Source of the DNA: a bacterium
Lineage (GTDB): Bacteria > Spirochaetota > Spirochaetia > JABEVK01
Length of the DNA: 59,686 nucleotides
Reading direction: 5' to 3'
Assembly (NCBI GenBank): GCA_021782055.1
Contig: JAJXVP010000003.1
Span: forward strand, 1-59,686
The translations under genes were made by a program, and so were the position numbers. Positions 53,030 through 59,686 of the stretch are shown here, piece by piece (positions within the stretch are counted from its first letter, which is position 1; each line of letters starts with the position of its first letter). Below the pieces are notes generated by a model. That model did not search any database. It was not told where the DNA came from and saw only the letters and a program-made list of their open reading frames with translations.

Positions 53030-53527
53030 CTATTTTTCTTCTTTATTGATTTGATCTTTAAGAATTGTCTCGAGTACAGAAAATTTCTTGGCATTTTCTG
53101 CGGAAATTTCGCTCAAATTCTGATGGGCACCTAACAGAATTTCTGGGCTAGGGTCTTGGGTTTTTGTTACGAGTTTCCAGAAGTCTGGTTCCCCAGAGTC
53201 AAGCCGACCTTCCACAAGACGCATTAACTTCCAAATCCCAAGGCCTTGAAGCAGTTTTTCGCATTCTCGACTTGGGTTCCAAAGAGTAAGAGACCTTCCG
53301 GTAAGGGCTTTGAGTTTCTTGTGAAAACCCACTAACAAACCCATGAAGGTTGAATCCATATAGCTACATTCCGAAAGATCAGCAAAAAGCTCAAGGGGAA
53401 CTGGAGTCTGCTCAAGTCTTTCAGTGACCAATGCTTTTAGGTCAACAGACAGAGCCGCAGTGATATGGCCTACGGCCTTAATGAAAATTCCTGCCGAAGT
53501 CTCTTGGAAATATAATGCTTCTGACAC
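53030..53527 (-). CDS. STAS-domain protein (anti-sigma antagonist-like)
   Basis: This 165-residue protein has a STAS domain in residues of about 1-110. It has IFIKAVGHITAALSVDLKAL and the loop LSECSYMDSTFMGLLVGFHK, where the Ser of DST is the usual phosphorylation site. A helical, charged C-terminal tail (SEISAENAKKFSVLETILKD) follows. Such proteins switch partners such as anti-sigma kinases or SpoIIE-type phosphatases; neither is in the window. It is convergent to skp. Confidence 0.8.
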   Translation of the reverse strand: MSEALYFQETSAGIFIKAVGHITAALSVDLKALVTERLEQTPVPLELFADLSECSYMDSTFMGLLVGFHKKLKALTGRSLTLWNPSRECEKLLQGLGIWKLMRLVEGRLDSGEPDFWKLVTKTQDPSPEILLGAHQNLSEISAENAKKFSVLETILKDQINKEEK

Positions 53528-53622
53528 AACTCTATTATAATCGATTTTCAGCGAATGACAACAGGAGCTTCTGTCTTCAAGAACGCCTTGTGGGAAATTT
53601 CAACCTTCTTTAGAATGAAAAA

Positions 53623-56217
53623 ATGATTGAACCTACCCCAATGATGCGTCAATACCTCACCTTGAAAGCTCAGCATCAGGATAAAATTCTTTTTTTTAGA
53701 CTTGGTGATTTCTATGAAATGTTTCTGGAGGACGCTCACGAGGCGAGTAAGTTGCTGGGGCTAACCTTAACTCAGCGTCAAGGTGTTCCAATGTGCGGTA
53801 TTCCGTACCATGCCGCGTCGAGCTATATTAAAAAGCTTCTCGACCTAGGAAAGCGAATAGCCGTTTGTGAACAAAATGCCCCTCAAGGTGGAAAGGGGAT
53901 GATGGGGCGCGAAGTAGTCGAGGTTTTGAGTCCTGGCGCGGTAGTAGATGACAATCTCATGAATGGCGGTGCCTCACAGTATCTGGTGGCCTTGTTTTGG
54001 CAAAACCAACACTGTGCCTTAGCTGCGTCAGATTTCTCGACAGGCGAAATTTGGACAACAGTTGTCCGGTGGGATAATGGAGAAGCTCTTCGACGTGAGT
54101 TGCTTCGCTTTCAGCCACGGGAAGTTTTAATAGAGGAAGGAGTGAACGAGGCTTATCCCGAACTGGCATCTTGGGGAAAATTTGAACCTTCACCACTGAT
54201 AACAGAACTTCCTCCTTGGCATTTTGAGCTCACCAGGACAAAAGACAGAGTTTTAAAGCATTTTGAGGTCGTAAGTCCAGCCGCTCTTGGTTGGCAGCCT
54301 CATTCGTTAGAGCTAATTCCCTTAGGCGTGCTTCTTTCGTATGCAGATAGTCGGTGGCCAGGAAAAAATCCTGAGCATTTAAAAAAACTAAAAAAATATA
54401 GACCAGAAGATTATGTGGGGATCGATGAGGCAACAGCGAAAAGCCTTGAATTGAGCGATCGCCATCGTGGTGGGGAAGGTTTTACTCTTTGGAAGGTTCT
54501 TAACTCGACAGAAACAGCACCAGGGGCCAGGCTTTTAAAGTCATGGATCCATTTTCCCCTCAAAAATCTTGATGAAATTTTAGCAAGACAAGCTGATGTT
54601 GCTTTCTATGTGGAATCGCCTTCGCGTCATCAACAAATTCGGGATTCTTTATCGGGAATGCTCGATTGGGAGCGGCTGACTTCTCGTTTGGTGTTGGATA
54701 AAGCCTCTCCCCGTGATTTGGGAGGATTGCTGGTTTGTCTTGAACGTACAGAACAATTAGCAAAATTCTGGGAACAAAGGCAGTTGTCCGATGACTCTCA
54801 AATTTCTCTTTCTCAAGAGATACAACAGGAGCTGGCTTGTGAACGAGATTTCTTACGGTCGGCGCTAAACAAAGAATTACCTCCAGCTCTACAGGATGGT
54901 GGTGTCTTCGCACCGGGATTCTATGCCCAATTAGATCAAGATCGTTTTGCTCGTGATCACGGCGAAGAGTTAATTCTGGGATATGCGGAAAAAGAAAAGC
55001 AAAAGTTTGCCCTCAATACGCTGAGGATCAAAAATAACAAAATCTTAGGGTATTTCTTTGAAGTATCCAGAATTCAAGCTCAAAATTTGCCGCCGCATTT
55101 TCGCCGGAAACAAAGCCTAGTGGGCACGGAACGTTATACAACTGATGAACTCGAAGCCCTTCAGGTTTCTGTAGAAACCGCACAAGTTCGGGTACTGGAA
55201 ATAGAAAGGACACTTTATGAGGAGTTGATAAAACGTTTGCGGTCACATATGAACGCTTTTCAAAAAGCGGCGTACTTTTGTTCGTATGTCGATGCGATAC
55301 AAAGTCTGGCGGCCATAGCTCGGCGTTTTAATTACACACGCCCGGATTTGCATCGGGGGTATGCACTGGAAATACGCTCCGGTCGTCATCCGATGGTGGA
55401 GGCGGCGCTAAGAGAAACTCCTTTTGTTCCCAATTCCGTAAACTTCTCAGAAATGGACGTTCTCCACCTATTGACGGGGCCTAATATGGCGGGTAAATCC
55501 ACTTTTCTGAGGCAAACTGCGCTGATTGTCCTCCTGGCTCAAATGGGCAGTTTTGTTCCGGCTGAGTATGCTAAAGTAGGAATTGTTGATCAGATTTTTT
55601 GTCGGGTAGGGTCAGGTGACGATCTTTCACGCGGTGAATCAACGTTCCTTGTAGAAATGAACGAAACCTCCTATATCCTGCGGCAAGCAACATCTTCCAG
55701 TTTAATCATAATGGATGAAGTGGGGCGAGGTACGAGTACCCGGGACGGTCTAGCGTTAGCTTGGGCACTTTGCGAATACCTATTAAATCGAGTACGTGCT
55801 AAGACCTTATTCGCAACCCACTATCATGAGTTGACCGCTCTTGAACATCCAGAAAAACATAACTTTTGCTTGGCTGTAGAAGAGGACGGGGCTGATGTGA
55901 TTTTTCTTCGTCGTGTCATTCCTGGCGCCGCCGACCATTCTTATGGTATTTATGTCGCGAGGTTAGCGGGTTTACCTACAGAAGTATTGCAGCGGGCAAC
56001 GGGTATTCTTGCTGGTCTTTTGCCTGAAAACGAAGTGCCTTTAGGTGAAAAACAAAAAAAGAAAGCCATTGAGATCCCACCTGTTCAGGCTAGCTTGTTT
56101 GATGAGAAAGATTTGCTGCTCACCGAGATCTCTGGGCTTGAATTAAATCGACTGACACCGTTAGAAGCTCTCAATTGGATCGATCGGTGGCAAAAATCTT
56201 TGAAGACTAAACCTTAA
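53623..56217 (+). CDS. mutS: DNA mismatch repair protein MutS
   Basis: MutS (864 residues) finds mismatches. The N-terminal mismatch-binding motif is visible in FFRLGDFYEMF (about 24-34). The ABC-type ATPase has Walker A TGPNMAGKSTFLRQ (about 622-635), Walker B LIIMDEVGRGTSTRDG and the ATHYHELTALE switch. The connector, clamp and lever domains lie between. It starts at ATG 53623 and is co-directional with comF 19 bases later. In T. pallidum mutS also follows skp. Confidence 0.97.
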   Translation: MIEPTPMMRQYLTLKAQHQDKILFFRLGDFYEMFLEDAHEASKLLGLTLTQRQGVPMCGIPYHAASSYIKKLLDLGKRIAVCEQNAPQGGKGMMGREVVEVLSPGAVVDDNLMNGGASQYLVALFWQNQHCALAASDFSTGEIWTTVVRWDNGEALRRELLRFQPREVLIEEGVNEAYPELASWGKFEPSPLITELPPWHFELTRTKDRVLKHFEVVSPAALGWQPHSLELIPLGVLLSYADSRWPGKNPEHLKKLKKYRPEDYVGIDEATAKSLELSDRHRGGEGFTLWKVLNSTETAPGARLLKSWIHFPLKNLDEILARQADVAFYVESPSRHQQIRDSLSGMLDWERLTSRLVLDKASPRDLGGLLVCLERTEQLAKFWEQRQLSDDSQISLSQEIQQELACERDFLRSALNKELPPALQDGGVFAPGFYAQLDQDRFARDHGEELILGYAEKEKQKFALNTLRIKNNKILGYFFEVSRIQAQNLPPHFRRKQSLVGTERYTTDELEALQVSVETAQVRVLEIERTLYEELIKRLRSHMNAFQKAAYFCSYVDAIQSLAAIARRFNYTRPDLHRGYALEIRSGRHPMVEAALRETPFVPNSVNFSEMDVLHLLTGPNMAGKSTFLRQTALIVLLAQMGSFVPAEYAKVGIVDQIFCRVGSGDDLSRGESTFLVEMNETSYILRQATSSSLIIMDEVGRGTSTRDGLALAWALCEYLLNRVRAKTLFATHYHELTALEHPEKHNFCLAVEEDGADVIFLRRVIPGAADHSYGIYVARLAGLPTEVLQRATGILAGLLPENEVPLGEKQKKKAIEIPPVQASLFDEKDLLLTEISGLELNRLTPLEALNWIDRWQKSLKTKP

Positions 56218-56236
56218 CTATCCCGTCTTCATAGGT

Positions 56237-56902
56237 ATGTGGTTACAACGGTATCGCTGTTTGATTTGTGGCGCAACTTTTGTTCCGGATCATCAACTTG
56301 AGGGGGTTTGTCCGTTATGTTGGCATCAGCGAGTTCAAAGAAAAGAATCGGAACTGTCTTGTGAGGTTTGCCATCAACCTCTCCTTACCGAGTCAAAACT
56401 TTGTATGGACTGCCAAACGCAAAGCTGGTCCTTTACCGAACTCATCGGTTTAGGAACTTACCATTCATGGGTTGGTTTTTGGACTGCTCAGTATAAAATG
56501 CGGCCCGTTCCCCAATTAAGTCGTGCATTGCTTTCCGTTTTTGCCTGGGAAGACCTCCCCCCGGGCGTAGTCGTACCCGTTCCTTCCCATTACCGACGAG
56601 TATGGCAACGCGGCTGGGACCCTGTTGAACACCTGGCTCGAGCAATCAGCAAAAGGAAACATTGGCCCGTAAAGCATTGTCTGCGAAGACATGCAGGAGA
56701 AAAACAGAAGCTCTTAGGGAGAGAAAAACGGTTTCAGAACGCACAAAATTCATTTTTCTGGTCGGGAAGAGAATTGCATGAACAGCTTTGTTGGCTAGTC
56801 GACGATGTGGTGACGACAGGCGCTACCGTCGAGACCTGCGCTACGTTGCTGAAAAATCATGGAGCACAAGAAGTTAAGGTGCTTTGCCTTTCTTTACATT
56901 AA
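56237..56902 (+). CDS. comF: ComF-family phosphoribosyltransferase-like protein
   Basis: This 221-residue protein has an N-terminal zinc-ribbon with cysteines (CLICGATF, CPLCWHQ, CEVCHQP, CMDCQ). A PRTase-type domain follows with the motif WLVDDVVTTGATVETCA. ComF proteins take part in DNA uptake in naturally competent bacteria, but many non-competent species have one too. It is co-directional with mutS and ends 15 bases before the promoter of rimP. Confidence 0.9.
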   Translation: MWLQRYRCLICGATFVPDHQLEGVCPLCWHQRVQRKESELSCEVCHQPLLTESKLCMDCQTQSWSFTELIGLGTYHSWVGFWTAQYKMRPVPQLSRALLSVFAWEDLPPGVVVPVPSHYRRVWQRGWDPVEHLARAISKRKHWPVKHCLRRHAGEKQKLLGREKRFQNAQNSFFWSGRELHEQLCWLVDDVVTTGATVETCATLLKNHGAQEVKVLCLSLH

Positions 56903-56917
56903 GCACAACTCTCATAC

Positions 56918-56959
56918 TTGACAAAATTAAAGGTTTTTTGTAGTCTCGTTTTAAGACTA
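56918..56959 (+). promoter_or_regulatory. Promoter of rimP-nusA-infB, with dyad
   Basis: TTGACA (56918-56923), 17 bases, then TAGTCT (56941-56946). The -10 is half of a dyad, TAGTCT-N7-AGACTA (56941-56946, 56954-56959), that covers the start site. The dyad could be an operator or form a hairpin at the RNA 5' end. Confidence 0.55.
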
Positions 56960-56979
56960 GCTTAAGAGGAATGAGTTAA

Positions 56980-57004
56980 AGAGTCGGAAACGGCTCTTTT
57001 TTTT
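56980..57004 (+). terminator. Leader terminator/attenuator before rimP
   Basis: A seven-pair stem AGAGTCG/CGGCTCT (one G-U) closed by a GAAA tetraloop is followed by eight T. It lies after the promoter and ten bases before the rimP ATG. It can end read-through from comF or act as an attenuator of the rimP-nusA-infB transcript. Confidence 0.75.
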
Positions 57005-57014
57005 ATGGTGCCGT

Positions 57015-57461
57015 ATGTTGCTTTCCCTTCCCGATGACCCGTTGTTCCTTGCTCTCGATCTGTTCCTCGCTTCTGAAAAAGCAAGACTTTTAGAAGTCGC
57101 CGCTCGAACAAAGAACGGAACGACAAAAGTTTCTTTAACGATTTATTCTCCCGAGGGATTAACGCTGGAAGGTTTGGCACATTTGCATAAACTGCTATTG
57201 CCTAAGCTTGAGGAGCTTCTAAATACAGAGGATTTGTATGTTGAGGTTGGTACTCCGGGTTTGGAACGGAATTTAAAGTATAATTTTGAGTTGGAGTTGT
57301 TCCTTGGCCGTCCAATCCAGATTTTACGAGAAGGCGATTCAGAATGGTTGTCAGGCCTTTTGGGTGCTGTTAAAGAGGCTTCTCTTACCCTTGAAACGGA
57401 GCTTGGTTCTGTACTAATTGATAAAAAAGAAATTCGCAAAGCAAGGTTGAATGATTTATAG
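57015..57461 (+). CDS. rimP: Ribosome maturation factor RimP
   Basis: RimP (148 residues) helps assemble the 30S subunit. The sequence matches the two-domain pattern: VSLTIYSPEGLTLEGLAHLH, the signature YVEVGTPGLERNLKY (usually VSSPGLDR), then FELELFLGRPIQI and a C-terminal Sm-like part. Start ATG 57015, with no ribosome-binding site between it and the terminator T-run. The order rimP-nusA-infB is the standard operon. Confidence 0.9.
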   Translation: MLLSLPDDPLFLALDLFLASEKARLLEVAARTKNGTTKVSLTIYSPEGLTLEGLAHLHKLLLPKLEELLNTEDLYVEVGTPGLERNLKYNFELELFLGRPIQILREGDSEWLSGLLGAVKEASLTLETELGSVLIDKKEIRKARLNDL

Positions 57462-57482
57462 ATTATTTTCTGGGAGGATGTT

Positions 57483-58961
57483 GTGAACTCCGAATTTTCT
57501 GATGCGATTCATCAAATCACGCAGGATAAAGGAATCTCTAATGACCTAATCGAAAAGGTTGTCGAAGAATTCTTATTGGCAGCCTATAAAAAAACGTTTG
57601 GCACATCTGACAACGCTGTTGTCAAAATGTCCAGTGAAAATGATGGGGTCAAGATTTTTGCAAAGCGTACTGTGGTTGATGATGACGATTTGTATGACCC
57701 CGTGGGGGAGATTGAACTGACGCAGGCTCGAGAGCTCAATGAAGACGCTACTGTTGGTGATGAGATCTTAGTTGAGATTGACCCGAAAGAGTTTGATCGC
57801 CAGGCGGTTTATACAGCAAAGCAGCGAGCAAAACAGTACCTTAGGGATATTCAGAAAGACAGTTTGTATTCCGAGTTTAGTGATAAGGTGAATGAAGTTA
57901 TCATTGGCTATTATCAACGAGAACGAAATGGCAATATTTACGTCGATCTAGGGCGAACGGAGGGGATTCTTCCGAGGAAAAACCAGTCGCCACGAGAAAC
58001 CTACGCTCCAGGTTCTCGAATTAAAAGCTTGATTCAAGAAGTTCGTAAAACGCCAGGTGGATTGCAAATTGTTCTTACACGTCGCGATCCGGAGTTTGTT
58101 AAACGCTTATTTGAAATTGAAGTTCCTGAGATTTATGAACAAGTTATTGTCATTCAGAAGATTGTTCGAGAGGCGGGGTATCGCACGAAAGTTGCGGTTC
58201 GTTCCGTCAAGGAAGAAATTGATCCAATAGGTGCTTGTGTAGGCTTGAAAGGTATGAGAATTCAAGCTGTCATGAAGGAATTGGATGGAGAGCGTATTGA
58301 TATCCTGCGCTGGGACCCCGATCCGAAAACGTTCATTCAGAATGCTATGTCTCCTGCGCAAGTAAGTCAGGTTGTCATTCTGGATGAGTCTAAGCATCAG
58401 GCTTTGGTTGTTGTTCAAGAAAGTCAACTTTCTTTGGCAATTGGCAAGCAAGGGATGAACGTCAAGCTGGCTAACAGGCTTTGTGATTGGAGTATTGACG
58501 TTAAAACTGAAGAACAGTTTGCGGAAATGGACTTGTCGCGAGAAGCTCGAGAGGCGGCACATGGTCTGTTCCGTCCAGAGGAAGTTGCCGAGGAAGGTGT
58601 TATCACCAAGATCGCTGAACTCGAGGGGGTTTCTCCTCGCGTTGTGGAAATCTTGGCAGAGCATGGTATAGTCTTAATTGAGACTCTCTTGAATATGTCT
58701 AGAGCGGATCTCAATAAGATTGATGGTATCACCGCTCAAGATGTTGAGAACTTGATGAAGGTGATCAATGAGAATGTTGAAATCGTGGATGAAGAAGGTC
58801 AATCGAGTGAGATTGATTATTCTTCCCAGGATGATGTAGAATACGAAGAAGAATTCGAATGTCCCGAATGTGGGCACCCCGTTCAGATCAATATGACCCA
58901 ATGTCCCAATTGTGGTGTCGGTTTGAGTTTTGAGATTGAAGACGAGGAATCTGAGGAATAA
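57483..58961 (+). CDS. nusA: Transcription factor NusA with zinc-ribbon tail
   Basis: NusA (492 residues) controls pausing, termination and antitermination on RNA polymerase. The N-terminal domain includes LIEKVVEEFLLAAYKKTFG. S1 follows at about 135-200 (VIIGYYQRERNGNIYVDLGR). Two KH domains lie at about 205-345 (DPIGACVGLKGMRIQAVMKE, SLAIGKQGMNVKLANRL). A helix-hairpin-helix region follows (LEGVSPRVVEILAEHGI). At the C-terminus an extension has four cysteines as CPECGHP...CPNCGVG, a zinc ribbon, and ends in an acidic tail. Start GTG 57483, after GGGAGG. Confidence 0.96.
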   Translation: MNSEFSDAIHQITQDKGISNDLIEKVVEEFLLAAYKKTFGTSDNAVVKMSSENDGVKIFAKRTVVDDDDLYDPVGEIELTQARELNEDATVGDEILVEIDPKEFDRQAVYTAKQRAKQYLRDIQKDSLYSEFSDKVNEVIIGYYQRERNGNIYVDLGRTEGILPRKNQSPRETYAPGSRIKSLIQEVRKTPGGLQIVLTRRDPEFVKRLFEIEVPEIYEQVIVIQKIVREAGYRTKVAVRSVKEEIDPIGACVGLKGMRIQAVMKELDGERIDILRWDPDPKTFIQNAMSPAQVSQVVILDESKHQALVVVQESQLSLAIGKQGMNVKLANRLCDWSIDVKTEEQFAEMDLSREAREAAHGLFRPEEVAEEGVITKIAELEGVSPRVVEILAEHGIVLIETLLNMSRADLNKIDGITAQDVENLMKVINENVEIVDEEGQSSEIDYSSQDDVEYEEEFECPECGHPVQINMTQCPNCGVGLSFEIEDEESEE

Positions 58962-58969
58962 GAGACTTT

Positions 58970-59686
58970 ATGTCGGACGAACTGGAAAATAAAAAGCCCA
59001 AGGCTACTCTCATCAAGCACTCGAAACCGGAAGTGACACCGCCAATGGATTTAGAGGCGGAAAAGAAAAAAACAGTCGTTGTTGTCAAAAAGAAGACTGT
59101 TGTCAAAAAGAAGGTTGTCGTTCATAAAGAAGAATCGACGGGTTCACAAACGGCTACGTCTAGTTCTCAAACGTCGAATGCGGCAACTCCCGCAAAGACA
59201 GATGGTTCTTCTCGACCTGCTGCGAAAGCAGAACCGGTTGAGGGACGTTTGTCTGCCGAGAAAATTGCCGAATTTATGTCAAAACGTCCTCAGGAGATGA
59301 GACGGTTTGATCCTTCGGAGGTTCGGCCTAAGCCTGAAGGCTTAAGGATTGAAACTAGTCGGCCACCACGTGAGCCACGAGAACGACCCCAAGGTGACCG
59401 CGATCGAAACGATCGTGGTGGGCGGTCATGGGGTGATAGGCCTCAAGGCGACCGTCCTCAGGGGGATAGACCGCAGGGTGAACGTCATAGTTCTGGTTAC
59501 AATCAAGGCGGTCAGCGTCCATGGGGTGATCGTACCCAGCAAGGTGGGGGAACTGGTGGTCCTCGCCCCTATGATAATCGTGGGGGACAAGGGCAGCAGA
59601 GTCGTCCCTGGGGTGATAGACCTCAGGGTGATCGAAATCAGCAAGGCGGTCAGCGTCCTTGGGGTGATCGTACCCAGCAAGGCGGG
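58970..59686 (+). CDS. infB: Translation initiation factor IF-2, N-terminal part (truncated by window)
   Basis: The ATG at 58970 opens a frame that runs without stop to the window end (239 codons). The position after nusA and the content match the long variable N-terminus of IF-2. A Lys/Val stretch (KKKTVVVVKKKTVVKKKVVV) comes first. The segment GRLSAEKIAEFMSKRPQEMR follows, then an Arg/Gly/Gln/Asp low-complexity region with repeats. The G domain that binds GTP and fMet-tRNA lies beyond the window, so the call rests on operon order and the low-complexity pattern. Confidence 0.85.
   Translation, partial: MSDELENKKPKATLIKHSKPEVTPPMDLEAEKKKTVVVVKKKTVVKKKVVVHKEESTGSQTATSSSQTSNAATPAKTDGSSRPAAKAEPVEGRLSAEKIAEFMSKRPQEMRRFDPSEVRPKPEGLRIETSRPPREPRERPQGDRDRNDRGGRSWGDRPQGDRPQGDRPQGERHSSGYNQGGQRPWGDRTQQGGGTGGPRPYDNRGGQGQQSRPWGDRPQGDRNQQGGQRPWGDRTQQGG
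59507..59686 (+). repeat. Tandem low-complexity repeats in infB
   Basis: A 42-base unit encoding GGQRPWGDRTQQGG occurs at 59507-59548 and again at 59645-59686, with about two base differences. Shorter RPQGDR-type units repeat from about 59440. The repeats probably continue beyond the window. Confidence 0.75.

Overview
The window is a 59.7 kb piece of a bacterial chromosome, most likely from a spirochaete (Spirochaetota, probably order Spirochaetales). Two gene orders that I know from Treponema pallidum support this: flgK-flgL-fliW-csrA, and tamB-bamA-skp followed closely by mutS. The cells should be flagellated, have an outer membrane, and use c-di-GMP and two-component signalling. The species cannot be named from the sequence alone.

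Positions 1-5,890 are an accessory segment. It holds a decayed IS1182-type transposase, a small membrane-protein gene, a group II intron with a broken reverse transcriptase, a Phd/VapC-like toxin-antitoxin pair, a 5' fragment of a second group II intron copy, a decayed IS3-family element and an AT-rich lipoprotein gene. Short motifs suggest that part of it is an integron cassette array without a visible integrase. An attC-like half-site (GTTAGAT) lies at 361. Its exact reverse complement (ATCTAAC) lies ten bases after the stop of the first gene. A matching 3' arm ends at 2,895, directly before the toxin-antitoxin genes. The group II intron sits inside that attC-like site. This is the most unusual structure in the window.

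Positions 5,895-31,729 are core and signalling genes: asd (lysine/threonine/methionine and diaminopimelate synthesis); a flagellar block flgN-flgK-flgL-fliW-csrA (hook-filament junction plus the FliW/CsrA translational switch); a radical SAM/SPASM protein whose 3' end overlaps csrA antisense; tex; glnS; a hydrolase; a 45-residue basic protein with its own terminator; an outer-membrane protein; a LON-domain protein; ahpC with a PerR-box-like promoter; a DEAD-box helicase-queG-adhesin-like operon; a GAF/HD-GYP phosphodiesterase; a receiver/PAS protein with a degenerate kinase core; radC; pth; a two-component system; and hslO.

Positions 31,746-43,641 hold miaB and a flavin reductase, rarA with a long C-terminal extension, mtaB, an EAL protein with a dead GGDEF domain, a PerR-like Fur regulator, a CYTH protein, a Ycf46-like AAA ATPase, a periplasmic helical protein and tmk.

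Positions 43,662-52,931 form a co-directional envelope cluster: a small membrane protein, TolQ/ExbB, TolR/ExbD, a TonB/TolA-like protein, TamB, BamA and Skp. Together they would energise the envelope and insert outer-membrane proteins. It ends at a strong terminator. A STAS protein, mutS and comF follow. The window closes with a promoter, an intrinsic terminator in the leader, and rimP-nusA-infB (infB is cut by the window edge). No tRNA, rRNA or CRISPR array was seen.
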